64,000 nucleotides of DNA from Nemorincola caseinilytica (GTDB lineage Bacteria; Bacteroidota; Bacteroidia; Chitinophagales; Chitinophagaceae): positions 310,001 through 374,000 of the forward strand of contig NZ_BAABFA010000008.1 in assembly GCF_039540515.1 (NCBI RefSeq). Direction: 5' to 3'. Shown here in pieces: positions 54,398 to 63,202 of this stretch. How positions within the stretch are numbered: the stretch's first letter is position 1; each line of letters opens with the position of its first letter. The notes under the pieces were generated by a model. It was not told the DNA's origin. It was given only the letters and a program-made list of their open reading frames with translations, and did not search any database. The position numbers and the translations under genes are program-made.

Positions 54398-55885
54398 TCA
54401 TCTGATCTTGTACAGTCTGTATCCCGGTGCTATTTCCGTGCTATCTACGGGATGATCGTATTCGTTCAGGTATTGTTGGTAATAGTCCTCTACAATGTCA
54501 TAGGCTATCAGCAGGTATTTCGCATTCATGCTGTCGAATATCCGCTTGTTCTCGGCCATAGGTAGCTGCCATGCATGTATGATGCATTTCCTGTCCGTAT
54601 AGAGCGATACCAGGCGCGGGCGGGCGCATATTATCAGCTCATCATCCTTTACGTTCTGTCGCAGGTATGCAAATGCGTTGTGGTCGTTCTGTGCGGGTAC
54701 ATAATTCACAGGTGGCTCTGTGGTGCTGCGCAGATACTTGAGCCCTGCGAACAGGTATATGCCCGCAAAGGCCACGCCCACATACAACGGCCTAATGGTA
54801 GTGATGGTGGGTAGTACTGTGCGCAATGCCGTATAGCTGTAGAGGTACACAAGCGCTATGGCAGGAAGAAAGTACCGTGCATCGTGAATAGGATAGAACA
54901 GCATGAGCAGGCACATGAGCACGAAGAACACATCTGTGAACCTGATCTTTTTAGCTATGCTGATAAGAAGACCTGTGATGCACAGCACCAGCCCTGCACT
55001 TTCCATTATGGTCACAATAGCCGTGCGTATGCTGTTGTCGGTGTCGTAGTGGAAGAAGCTCTTTATGGCCTCCAGGAAGAAATTCACATTGTCGCGTACT
55101 ACGGTCAGTGCGCCTTTTTGCAGTGCATCGCGGAATATGGCCGCATAGAATACCGATGTGGAATTGGGGGTATAGAAAATGGTCTTGTTCAAGATGAACA
55201 GGAGTGCATTGCTGCCCGCAATGGCAACCATGCCGGGGCTGGTAAGTATAGATCTTGTAGTGGCTGTCTTGCGATGCCTTATGGTGTCGTAGAAAAGATA
55301 TATCACCTCTGCCAGCAGCAGCAGTACGGCCTGCGTACGGCAAAGTATGGCCATGGTAGCAAATAGCACCAGCAGTGTCATGCGTATGGAGTTCTGCTTT
55401 TCTGCCGCACGCACCACCATGTACAGCATTACAAAGAGCAGGCAGGTGGTATCGGCCACTATGGTCTGTTTCAGGCCCATCATCACACTGCCATACACTA
55501 TCATCAGCGCCATACAGGTAGCGGGTATGACGCCCATGTATCTGCGGAAGAAGTAGAAGAAACACAGCAGCAGCATTGCCGCTACTACTGTATTAAAGTA
55601 GCAGAGCGGCAATATATCTATCCCGCACATCTTTACCACAGGTGCCAGTAGTAGCGGGTAGCCCGGCGGGTACTGCGGTGGGGAATAGTGTACGTTGTGC
55701 TTATTGAACACATTGTCCGATAAGTAATAGGGTTTGCCCTCAGCTATGTTCTTTGCTTCTTTTATATACAGCGCATAGTCGTCGCCACCGGCCGAGTGCG
55801 AGTTGTGCACATTGAGAAAGAACAGCGGCACCGACAATGCCAGCAGCAGCAAAATGAGCCAGATGTCTTTTTTCAGTGCCTGCAT
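54398..55885 (-). CDS. GT-C family integral membrane glycosyltransferase (ArnT/PMT-like)
   Basis: The 495-aa product has about ten spans. GGDDYALYIKEAKNIAEGKP holds the acidic GT-C loop, and YSPPQYPPGYPLLLAPVV resembles the PMT_2/ArnT-type signature. The C-terminal soluble part (about 400-495; DDELIICARPRLVSLYTDR) faces the periplasm. It probably transfers a sugar from an undecaprenyl carrier to a glycan or lipid. A ligase-like gene lies 35 bases upstream on the same strand, so the two form an operon. Confidence 0.85.
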   Translation of the reverse strand: MQALKKDIWLILLLLALSVPLFFLNVHNSHSAGGDDYALYIKEAKNIAEGKPYYLSDNVFNKHNVHYSPPQYPPGYPLLLAPVVKMCGIDILPLCYFNTVVAAMLLLCFFYFFRRYMGVIPATCMALMIVYGSVMMGLKQTIVADTTCLLFVMLYMVVRAAEKQNSIRMTLLVLFATMAILCRTQAVLLLLAEVIYLFYDTIRHRKTATTRSILTSPGMVAIAGSNALLFILNKTIFYTPNSTSVFYAAIFRDALQKGALTVVRDNVNFFLEAIKSFFHYDTDNSIRTAIVTIMESAGLVLCITGLLISIAKKIRFTDVFFVLMCLLMLFYPIHDARYFLPAIALVYLYSYTALRTVLPTITTIRPLYVGVAFAGIYLFAGLKYLRSTTEPPVNYVPAQNDHNAFAYLRQNVKDDELIICARPRLVSLYTDRKCIIHAWQLPMAENKRIFDSMNAKYLLIAYDIVEDYYQQYLNEYDHPVDSTEIAPGYRLYKIR

Positions 55886-55920
55886 GTGTGCGGTAGTGGC
55901 CGTGTGCTAAAATAGGCTTT

Positions 55921-57183
55921 TTATCCCAGCTTGGGGGTAGCGGCTGGTGTGGCCTCATCGGGGCTGGTGAGCTCTTGCAGAAAGAGCAGCAGGAAGTACA
56001 CATATACGAATACCCCGAACTGTACCTCCAGTACAGGCTCTATCATCAGTTGCACCAGCAGTATCAGCCATACTATGAAGAAGAAGAAGCTCTGCCTGTT
56101 GCGCCGCAGCTTGGTAAGCGGCCACAGCACCCATATAGCGAACAGCGCCATAGCGAACAGCCCGCAGCCCACCGCCACCGTCAGGAACTGGTTGTGCGGG
56201 AAGAGCCTGCTACGCTCGTCTATATTGGGGTAGCGCTCCATATACAGCTTGTCCATTTCGCCCTTTATATCGCCCGCGCCCACACCCGTCAGCGGGTGGG
56301 CCTTTATCAGGTCGGTAGCCAGTTGGTACGATACCAGCCTGCCTACATCGCCCAGGTTGTGGGTCTCATTGCCGTGCTTGTACATGAAAATAGTGAAACC
56401 TATATAGTTGGCACGCTCTTTCAGCGTGGGTATCATGCGTATGGCCAGCATACCCGCAAGGGGCATGGCTATCAATATGGCCAGTCCCAGTAGCTTCTTT
56501 TTGCCAAAGCATAGATAAATGGCCCATGCCACCACGAAGAGGTAGAACGATACCAGCCCGCTTTTGGCGGCCAGCACATGCAGGTACACTATCAGCAGCG
56601 ATATGCATATGCCTACCACCCACCGTATATTGCGCCGCTGCAGGCGCGGCCACACATATATGCACCACGCTATGAAGAGGGCCGATGCTATACTGCTGCG
56701 TATATGATCTTTTTTGGGCAGGGTGGGCAGCATGTGCGACACCTTATATTCTTGTATATAATGCTGCGGATCGCTAAGGAAGATGGATATACTGTAACAT
56801 GCCGCCACTATGAGCATGAGCGCCCCGCTCATAGTGAATACTTCCATTTGCCGCTGCGAAAAACGTGGCTGGTGTGCAAATGCCAGGGGCAGCAGCAGGA
56901 AGGGTAGTTTCACCTGCACATGGTCGTTCCATTCATGCAGGTCGTCGCTCCACAGGCCCGACAGGGCGTACATACCCACCCAGCTCAGGCCCAGCAGCCA
57001 CCATTTCTGTTTGAGCCACAGCCGCGGCGGTACATCCCGTATGGCGTTCACCCCGAAGAGGAACATAGATACAGAGAGCGCAGCCCGCGATACCAGGAAA
57101 CCGGCGAACATGCCCAGTATGCATATCATCGCCACCCGCGACTTGTCTAACATCTTATTGTTTAGAAAGTTACTTTTGCTCAC
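55921..57183 (-). CDS. O-antigen ligase/polymerase-like membrane protein (Wzy_C type)
   Basis: The 420-aa product has about ten to twelve spans and a large periplasmic loop (about 245-335; KHGNETHNLGDVGRLVSYQL, LTGVGAGDIKGEMDKLYMER). The PHNQFLTVAVGCGL segment matches the conserved histidine motif of the Wzy_C/WaaL family. Such proteins polymerise or ligate undecaprenyl-linked surface polysaccharide. A later start, at 57153 (MLDKSRVAM), is also possible. The C-terminus (SPDEATPAATPKLG) is soluble and probably unimportant. Confidence 0.85.
   Translation of the reverse strand: MSKSNFLNNKMLDKSRVAMICILGMFAGFLVSRAALSVSMFLFGVNAIRDVPPRLWLKQKWWLLGLSWVGMYALSGLWSDDLHEWNDHVQVKLPFLLLPLAFAHQPRFSQRQMEVFTMSGALMLIVAACYSISIFLSDPQHYIQEYKVSHMLPTLPKKDHIRSSIASALFIAWCIYVWPRLQRRNIRWVVGICISLLIVYLHVLAAKSGLVSFYLFVVAWAIYLCFGKKKLLGLAILIAMPLAGMLAIRMIPTLKERANYIGFTIFMYKHGNETHNLGDVGRLVSYQLATDLIKAHPLTGVGAGDIKGEMDKLYMERYPNIDERSRLFPHNQFLTVAVGCGLFAMALFAIWVLWPLTKLRRNRQSFFFFIVWLILLVQLMIEPVLEVQFGVFVYVYFLLLFLQELTSPDEATPAATPKLG
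57171..57178 (+). promoter_or_regulatory. Bacteroidota -7 element (TACTTTTG) of the meaB-wecA pair
   Basis: TACTTTTG fits TAnnTTTG and lies 53 bases before the GTG start of meaB. It lies within the first codons of the divergent ligase-like gene, so that gene may start at its second ATG. Confidence 0.45.
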
Positions 57184-57231
57184 AAGATAGAGATACTGGT
57201 ATCAATTAGGAACGCAGAAAAGCAGATATTA

Positions 57232-58143
57232 GTGCGAAACGACATCAAAATACTGTACCAGCAGGTAAGGGAGGGTAATTTTAGGGCCATAGCCCGCGCC
57301 ATCACTATAGTAGAGAACGAGCTGGATGGCCATGAGGACCTGCTGCTGCAGCTGGCAGAGAACCGCCATGCCCGCATAGTAGGCATAACGGGACCGCCCG
57401 GTGCAGGCAAAAGCACGCTGGTGAATGCCCTGCTCACGCATTGGCTAAAAGAGAATAAGAAGATAGCCGTGATAGCGGTAGACCCCTCATCCCCCTTCAA
57501 CTACGGGGCGTTGCTGGGCGACCGCATACGCATGAGCGAATATTATACCCATCCCAATATCTTCATTCGTTCGCTGGCTACCCGTGGGGCGCTGGGTGGC
57601 CTCAATTCGCGCATCATAGAGATAACCGATGTGGTGAAGGAGGCTCCCTTCGATATAGTGCTGGTAGAGACCGTAGGAGTAGGGCAGAGCGAGGTGGAGA
57701 TAGCCGGCCTGGCAGACTGTACCGTGGTGACACTGGTACCCGAGGCCGGTGACGAGGTGCAGACCCTGAAGGCGGGTATAATGGAGATAGCCAATATATT
57801 CGTGGTGAACAAGGCCGACAGGGATGGCGCCGAGGGCCTATACCGCAACCTGCGCATACTGGCGCACGAGCGGGCCAATGGTGGTGCAGAGACTCCCGTG
57901 GTAAAGACCATAGCCACCGAACAAAAGGGGCTGCAGGAACTGGCCGCAGAGATAACCGCCTACCTGGCGGCACAGAATGCCGTGCCGGAGAAAAGGGTAC
58001 ACCTGCTGGCAGAGAAGTGCTGGCAACTCGTTCAGGCACAGCGCATGAAGGGTATCAGTATGGCCGATATAAGGGAAGGTATAGCCGATGCCATCTCGCG
58101 TCCCGACTTCAACCTCTATGCCTTTACCCGTCGATACCTATAG
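57232..58143 (+). CDS. meaB: MeaB/ArgK-type G3E GTPase (methylmalonyl-CoA mutase chaperone)
   Basis: The 303-aa product has Walker A GPPGAGKST, the switch region DPSSPFNYGALLGDR and ETVGVGQSE, and NKADRDGAEGL for guanine binding. MeaB proteins load and protect the adenosylcobalamin cofactor of methylmalonyl-CoA mutase. No mutase gene is seen in the window, so its partner must be elsewhere. The start is GTG at 57232, and no ATG lies upstream in frame. The 3' end overlaps nothing, but the WecA-like gene begins 37 bases after its stop. Confidence 0.93.
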   Translation: MRNDIKILYQQVREGNFRAIARAITIVENELDGHEDLLLQLAENRHARIVGITGPPGAGKSTLVNALLTHWLKENKKIAVIAVDPSSPFNYGALLGDRIRMSEYYTHPNIFIRSLATRGALGGLNSRIIEITDVVKEAPFDIVLVETVGVGQSEVEIAGLADCTVVTLVPEAGDEVQTLKAGIMEIANIFVVNKADRDGAEGLYRNLRILAHERANGGAETPVVKTIATEQKGLQELAAEITAYLAAQNAVPEKRVHLLAEKCWQLVQAQRMKGISMADIREGIADAISRPDFNLYAFTRRYL

Positions 58144-58180
58144 AAAAATAAAACCCGTACACTACACGTTATACATACCA

Positions 58181-59257
58181 ATGCCCGAAACAGTACCAAC
58201 ATATTTCCAGTACATATTGGCCATACTGTGTTCGTCCGCCATCAGCGTGTATGCGGTGCGCAAGATCATTTTCATAGCCCGTACCCGCAAGCTCTATGAC
58301 ATACCCGACAATATCCGCAAGATACATGGGGCACAGATACCCAGCCTGGGCGGTATAGGCATATTCATAGGTTACCTCACCACGGCCGCTTTCTTCATAG
58401 AGCGGGCATGGTTCGCTGTCGTAGCGGCCTCTGTCATTCTTTTCTTTACCGGCATCTATGACGATATCATGAACATGCGCCCGTCGAAGAAGCTGGTGGC
58501 GCAGCTGGCGGCATCGGCAGTGGCCATCATGCTGGCCGATGTGCGCATCACATCGCTGCATGGCATACTGGGTATATATGAGTTGTCATATCCTGTTAGT
58601 GTGGGCCTTACTGTTTTCTGCTGTACTTTCTTCATCAATGTGTTCAACTTTATGGATGGTATAGATGGCCTTGCCTGTACCCTGGCCATACTGTATACCG
58701 GCGTGCTGGGTATGCTCTTCGCATTCATGGGCAGCCGTTACCTGGCGGGTATATCCTTCAGTATCATGGGGGCTACGGCAGGGCTTTTCTGGTTCAACAG
58801 GCCTCCGGCCCGCATCTACATGGGCGATACAGGCTCTATGCTGCTGGGTTTCACCATTTTCATTCTCACGGTGTGCTGCATGTATATGGGTAGTACACCC
58901 GTTGTCAGCGCCACTCCGCTGCACATACATACCGATCTCGGTATGACCATGCTGCTGCTGGCCATGCTCTTGCTGCCGGTCTACGATGCAGTGCGCGTCT
59001 TCATCCTGCGTACGCTGCGGGGCATATCGCCCCTGCGTGCAGACAGGCTGCACCTGCATTACTACCTGCTGGATGCCGGTCTTTCTCACCGCGGCGCTGT
59101 AGGTGTGCTGGCAGGCACCAATGTGGCGGTGATGCTCTGCGCCTGGGCTCTCCAGGCGGTACACCCGCTGCTGTTGCTGCTGTGTATGCTGCTCATCATC
59201 ACCCTTGTGGTATGGGTGGTATGGGCACTGCGCCAAAAGAAGATGCGCGCGGCATAG
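58181..59257 (+). CDS. MraY-family polyprenyl-phosphate sugar-1-phosphate transferase (WecA/TagO-like)
   Basis: The 358-aa product has about eleven spans. It shows NIRKIHGAQIPSLGGIGIF (substrate loop), FTGIYDDI, NFMDGIDGLACTL and RIYMGDTGSMLLGF, the acidic catalytic motifs of the WecA/TagO branch. ADRLHLHYYLLDAG carries the His-rich motif. It attaches the first sugar phosphate to undecaprenyl phosphate and so starts synthesis of O-antigen or a wall-linked polymer. The upstream part of the frame overlaps the end of meaB; MPETVPTYFQ at 58181 is the chosen start. Confidence 0.93.
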   Translation: MPETVPTYFQYILAILCSSAISVYAVRKIIFIARTRKLYDIPDNIRKIHGAQIPSLGGIGIFIGYLTTAAFFIERAWFAVVAASVILFFTGIYDDIMNMRPSKKLVAQLAASAVAIMLADVRITSLHGILGIYELSYPVSVGLTVFCCTFFINVFNFMDGIDGLACTLAILYTGVLGMLFAFMGSRYLAGISFSIMGATAGLFWFNRPPARIYMGDTGSMLLGFTIFILTVCCMYMGSTPVVSATPLHIHTDLGMTMLLLAMLLLPVYDAVRVFILRTLRGISPLRADRLHLHYYLLDAGLSHRGAVGVLAGTNVAVMLCAWALQAVHPLLLLLCMLLIITLVVWVVWALRQKKMRAA

Positions 59258-59343
59258 TTCCCTGTATTACATTTTTGTACACCCCTGTGCGGCTATATGG
59301 TATATGGTGCAACAATAGTATGTTTACACTATCATATACTTCT

Positions 59344-60369
59344 ATGAAAAAGATATTCATAATAGCATCTCTTGCCATTGCATTGACGGGTAGCACGCAC
59401 AGGGCCTATGGCTGGGGCGTATGGGGCCACAACCACATAAACAAGGGCGCTGTGATGGCACTGCCGCGCGAGATGGGCATGTTCTTTTACAACCATGCCG
59501 ATTTCATAGTAGAAGGCTCTACTGTGCCCGATATCCGCAAATACACCATGGGCGATAAAAGTGAGGGCCCGCGCCACTGCATAAACCTGGAGAAGTATGG
59601 CTATGGCAAGGAAGCCCTGCCTGCCACGCTGGATGCCGCCATAGCCAGATATGGCAAGGACGAGGTGATGCAATACGGCATACTGCCCTGGCACATACAG
59701 GATATGATGAAGAAGCTCACAGAGGCCTTTCGCAATAAGCGCAAGACCGAGATACTCTTCCTGGCGGCAGAGCTGGGCCACTATATAGGCGATGCCCATA
59801 TGCCCCTGCACACCACAGTAGAGCACGATGGGCAGACCACCGGCCAGCATGGTATACATGCCTTCTGGGAGGCGCAACTGCCGGAGATATTCGGCAGGAA
59901 CTACAAGCTGTATACGGGCGATATAGTACACATAAAGAACATAGAAAAGGCCACATGGAACGTCATAGACAGCAGTCATGGACTTGTACCACGCCTGCTG
60001 GCATCGGAGCAGAAAATGAAGCTGGATAACCCGCAGGACAGGCAATATGTGATGGGTGCCGATGGCAACCCGCAGAAGAACAAGTATGGCCAACCCGTGC
60101 ATACCTATGAGTATGCACATGTGTATCATGAATTGCTGGATGGTATGGTAGAGCGGCAGATGCGCAGCGCTATCCAGTTCACCGCCAGTTGCTGGTACAC
60201 TGCATGGGTGAACGCCGGCAAGCCCGACCTGAGCACGCTGGACAATGAGTCGCTCACAGAGCACAACAAACCTGAGTATGAGGCCGATATGAAGGCATGG
60301 AAAATGGGCAAGGTGCGTGGCTGCAAGAGCGATAAGGAGTTTCCACCCATGGGGCCTGCACGTCGCTGA
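59344..60369 (+). CDS. Zinc-dependent phospholipase C/S1-P1 nuclease-fold exported protein
   Basis: The 341-aa product has a signal peptide (MKKIFIIASLAIALTGSTHRAYG) and starts its mature part with WGVWGHNHINKGAV, the N-terminal Trp-His of zinc phospholipase C and S1/P1 nuclease enzymes. Other metal ligands occur in VPDIRKYTMG, GPRHCI, AAELGHYIGDAHMPLHTT and HGIHAFWE. It could hydrolyse phospholipids or nucleic acids outside the cytoplasm; the fold does not tell which. The longer frame from 59182 overlaps the WecA-like gene and is rejected. Confidence 0.85.
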   Translation: MKKIFIIASLAIALTGSTHRAYGWGVWGHNHINKGAVMALPREMGMFFYNHADFIVEGSTVPDIRKYTMGDKSEGPRHCINLEKYGYGKEALPATLDAAIARYGKDEVMQYGILPWHIQDMMKKLTEAFRNKRKTEILFLAAELGHYIGDAHMPLHTTVEHDGQTTGQHGIHAFWEAQLPEIFGRNYKLYTGDIVHIKNIEKATWNVIDSSHGLVPRLLASEQKMKLDNPQDRQYVMGADGNPQKNKYGQPVHTYEYAHVYHELLDGMVERQMRSAIQFTASCWYTAWVNAGKPDLSTLDNESLTEHNKPEYEADMKAWKMGKVRGCKSDKEFPPMGPARR

Positions 60370-60388
60370 TGGAAGAGGCGCAGGCTCG

Positions 60389-60411
60389 GTGTAAAAGCCT
60401 TAATTTTACAC
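60389..60411 (+). terminator. Weak AT-rich hairpin between the phospholipase-like and lipoprotein genes
   Basis: GTGTAAAA pairs perfectly with TTTTACAC across a seven-base loop, without a following T-run. It may be an attenuator or a transcription-end site of low efficiency. Confidence 0.35.
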
Positions 60412-60426
60412 TACATTACCCCCGAC

Positions 60427-60699
60427 ATGAAAAGAATGATACCCATACTGCCACTGGCCCTGCTACTGGCATCGTGCAATGCAGGTTGGCACCAGGAGAA
60501 TAAGGATGCCTTTTATGATGCATGCATGGACGATGCCCGCACATGGATAGACGACCCTGCCAAGGCAAAGACCTACTGCGAATGTGTGATGCTGAAGGTG
60601 ATGGAAAAATACCCCAATGTGAACGATGCGCTGGACAATATAGAGCTGCTGAGCCGCGACCCCGAGATACAGGCCTGCCGCATACCTATTATGAAGTGA
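60427..60699 (+). CDS. Small cysteine-containing lipoprotein of unknown function
   Basis: The 90-aa product starts MKRMIPILPLALLLASCNAG, a lipoprotein signal with Cys at residue 17. The mature part contains four further cysteines (DACMDD, TYCECVML, QACRIP), a pattern of paired disulfides in small Bacteroidota lipoproteins. Its stop lies one base before the stop of the convergent YjbR gene. Confidence 0.7.
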   Translation: MKRMIPILPLALLLASCNAGWHQENKDAFYDACMDDARTWIDDPAKAKTYCECVMLKVMEKYPNVNDALDNIELLSRDPEIQACRIPIMK

Positions 60700-60700
60700 G

Positions 60701-61045
60701 CTATTGCCGCGGCGGCCATGCCTCGCGCACCTTTTTTGGCAGTTTGGCACGAATGAGGTCGTAGGCCGTACCTGCATAATGTTCCCATTCTTTAGGCTTC
60801 AGTGCAGTATAGCGCTCTATGTACACCCATTTGTTGCGCGCCATATAGGGCGCGGGTATTATACCGTCGCGCTCCGTAAGCACTTCAAAGTCCTCGTCCG
60901 ATGTCTTCAGGCTCACACCCCCTCTTTCCGATGTGATGCAGAACATCTTCTCCCCTATCATGAAGCATATATGGTCTTCCCATTTCAGGCCTTCGGTAGC
61001 GCCGGGCATAGACATACAGAGTGTGCGTAGTTTGTCCAGGTTCAT
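60701..61045 (-). CDS. MmcQ/YjbR-family protein
   Basis: The 114-aa product matches YjbR: CMSMPGATEGLKWEDHICFM, GEKMFCITSERGGVSLKTSD, APYMARNKWVYIERYTAL and YDLIRAKLPKKVR. The fold is related to a DNA-binding domain (CyaY-like), and the family has no firm function. It is alone on its strand apart from the OmpA-family gene upstream, 48 bases away. Confidence 0.9.
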   Translation of the reverse strand: MNLDKLRTLCMSMPGATEGLKWEDHICFMIGEKMFCITSERGGVSLKTSDEDFEVLTERDGIIPAPYMARNKWVYIERYTALKPKEWEHYAGTAYDLIRAKLPKKVREAWPPRQ

Positions 61046-61093
61046 ACAGTGATGTATCAGTTATTTGCAATAATAAAGATATGGCGCCATGCT

Positions 61094-62195
61094 TCATAGC
61101 TTTCGCAGCTCTACCCGGCGGTTAATGGCACGGCCTTCTTCGGTGTCATTGGGGTTCAGTGGTCTTGTTTCGCCATAGCCTATGCAGGTGAGCCTGTTTT
61201 TATCTATACCCCCAGCAGATAGGTAGGCGGCCACTGCCGTTGCCCTGTCTTGCGATAGCGTCATGTTCGCGGCATCGGGGCCTGCATTATCGGTATGGCC
61301 GCTTACCTGCAGCTTTATAGCCGGGTTCAGCTTTAGCCATTGTACCAGTGTATATAGGTACTCTGCGCTTATTGTTTGTATATCTGCCTTCCCCGTCTCG
61401 AAGAGTATATCGTGCGTTACGAAGGTATTGCCCGTGAGCAAGGTATCAAAGGTGTGTATGTCTACTAATTGGTCTGGTGGTACTGCATCGCTCTGCGCGA
61501 GGTGTACATGCCTGAGGCCTATCACCGACCGGCCACTGATGGTGAACGAGGAGGGAAAGTATCCATCGAAAACATAGGCGCCATTATTGGTAGAGAGGCT
61601 ATCGTGGCCTATGCTCCACACATGTCTGCCATCCACGAAAATATTGATATACTGCTTCGATACCGATATGGCCAGGCAGTGCCATTGGTTTATATCATAG
61701 ATATCTTGTTTGCTCTTGCGCACAGGGGTTATTATGTCTATACCCTTCGATAGTGCACCCTCCCATACTTGGTGTATCCAATAGTCGCTGGTGTATCCAA
61801 TAGTCGTCTATACCTATTTTATGTTCGTACCCACGCTCATCGGGAAAGCTGATGATGAGCTGTGATGCTTTTGGCGAAACAAGCCACAGGTCGCATTCGA
61901 AGGTCACATATTGGGCGTTCGGTCTTGCATTCGTTATTACGGGGCGCATTGCGCCATCCCTGGCCATATACATATATACAGATGCATGGGAGCTGCCTTT
62001 GTCGGGAGCTCTATTGTACCCGGGGCTCTGCCATTTGGCTGCGGGTAGTGTGGTGCTGTAAAGCGAGAGGTCGTCGGCAAAAAGAGTATGCTCTGCAGGT
62101 ACGAAAGTAGTAGTATAGCGCGGCCCGTGAGCTTGCGCCACACATGTGAGCGCGCTCATAACACACAATATTACCAATACCATCTTTTGCGGCAT
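61094..62195 (-). pseudogene. OmpA-family envelope protein gene, split by a 19-bp tandem duplication
   Basis: Two open frames meet here: residues from 62195 (signal peptide MPQKMVLVILCVMSALTCVA, then a LamG/beta-sandwich-like region, YVTFECDLWLVSPKASQLII) and a second frame ending at 61094 (INQWHCLAISVSKQYINIFV, then an OmpA C-terminal domain with LQVSGHTDNAG, LSQDRATAVAAYL and INRRVELRKL). Removing one 19-base copy at 61770-61807 joins them into one 360-aa protein reading DDYWIHQVWEGALSKGIDII. The OmpA domain binds peptidoglycan, so the intact protein would anchor a LamG-like module to the cell wall. As written, the protein is truncated after about 150 residues. Confidence 0.85.
61770..61807. 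repeat. 19-bp tandem duplication causing the frameshift
   Basis: TGGTGTATCCAATAGTCGC (61770-61788) is followed at once by TGGTGTATCCAATAGTCGT (61789-61807). The 19-base period is not a multiple of three, and the shift it makes is exactly the one between the two open frames. Confidence 0.95.
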
Positions 62196-62227
62196 GGTAC
62201 CGAAGATACGAAAATGCAGGCGCTACG

Positions 62228-62734
62228 CTATGCCCTGCGGGGGTAGTAGGTAATGTCGTTGTGCGTGCCATGCAGGTGCAATATGGCGCGTGCATTGTTC
62301 ACATCTTCTTCGCTGCCGTGTACTATCAGCAGGAATTTGCCTGCCTCCAGCGCCTTGTGGTATTTCTGCTCGTTCTCGTCCTTCACGCCTATGGTGGTGA
62401 GGGCGGATGCTATGCCCCCGCCTATCAGGCCGAAGTCGAAACCGGCTATGGCGCCCACCAGTGCGCCTGCCCCATACAGGAAGCCCAGCCCCGGTATGGC
62501 AAAGATGCCCACGCCTGTAAGTATGCCCAGTGCGGTACCTATAGCGGTGCCGGTACCTACACCTGCCAGGTTTATGGGGTTACGCGGCACCAGGTGCATC
62601 TCTTCGTCCACTACTTCGGTCTCGGCCTTTCCCATGATGGTCAGCCGATCCAGCGGATAGTTCGAATCTTTTAGTTTTTGTACGGCAGCCACAGCCAGCT
62701 CGTGGTCGTTGTAGATGCCTATAGCAGTGTTCAT
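62228..62734 (-). CDS. General-stress-type protein with glycine-rich hydrophobic centre
   Basis: The 168-aa product starts MNTAIGIYNDHELAVAAVQK, the opening of YflT/general-stress proteins. A Gly/Ala-rich, probably membrane-associated centre (GVGTGTAIGTALGILTGVGI) follows, then a ferredoxin-like end (KFLLIVHGSEEDVNNARAIL). Such proteins are induced by heat or osmotic stress in other bacteria. It sits between the damaged OmpA gene and another small gene on the same strand, with 33 bases to each. Confidence 0.8.
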   Translation of the reverse strand: MNTAIGIYNDHELAVAAVQKLKDSNYPLDRLTIMGKAETEVVDEEMHLVPRNPINLAGVGTGTAIGTALGILTGVGIFAIPGLGFLYGAGALVGAIAGFDFGLIGGGIASALTTIGVKDENEQKYHKALEAGKFLLIVHGSEEDVNNARAILHLHGTHNDITYYPRRA

Positions 62735-62767
62735 ACAGTAGAGTTTTAGAGTGGTATAGATAGAATG

Positions 62768-63202
62768 TCAGGAAGAGGTAAAGGGCAGAATATAGTTGCC
62801 AACGAATTTCCTGTCGGCATATTTCACATGGCGGCCATAGTCGCCCAGGCTTTTGCGTAGCGTATTCGCAAGGTCCTTGTCCAGTTTGCTTATTATCCGG
62901 TTTATGTGGTCTGCTTCCCGGGTCAGGCTTTCGCGTTTCTGCTCATCGAATGGTACATAGGTCGACAGCGCACTGTCGAAATTTTGCTGGAAGTGGCGGT
63001 CCACCTCGGCATAGTAGGGGTGCAGTACATCGGCGCTGGTAAATGTTTTCAGGTGTGCCTGCCGTACCACCTCTGCTTTCTCGTTCTCGCTCAGGTGGTC
63101 ATCGCCGGCAGCTGCCAGTATAGATATCAGTACGGGCGCTTTCAGCAGCAGTGTCTTTTCATCTTCGGTCAGTCGTGTTAGCTGTTCATTCAGGTCTGTC
63201 AT
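62768..63202 (-). CDS. Helical protein of unknown function
   Basis: The 144-aa product is all-helical by pattern (LTRLTEDEKTLLLKAPVLIS, LSENEKAEVVRQAHLKTFTS, SLTREADHINRIISKLDKDL). The ILAAAGDDHLSENEKAEVV segment recalls the acidic metal-site region of TerB-like proteins, but the match is weak. It may be cotranscribed with the downstream stress protein. Confidence 0.7.
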   Translation of the reverse strand: MTDLNEQLTRLTEDEKTLLLKAPVLISILAAAGDDHLSENEKAEVVRQAHLKTFTSADVLHPYYAEVDRHFQQNFDSALSTYVPFDEQKRESLTREADHINRIISKLDKDLANTLRKSLGDYGRHVKYADRKFVGNYILPFTSS

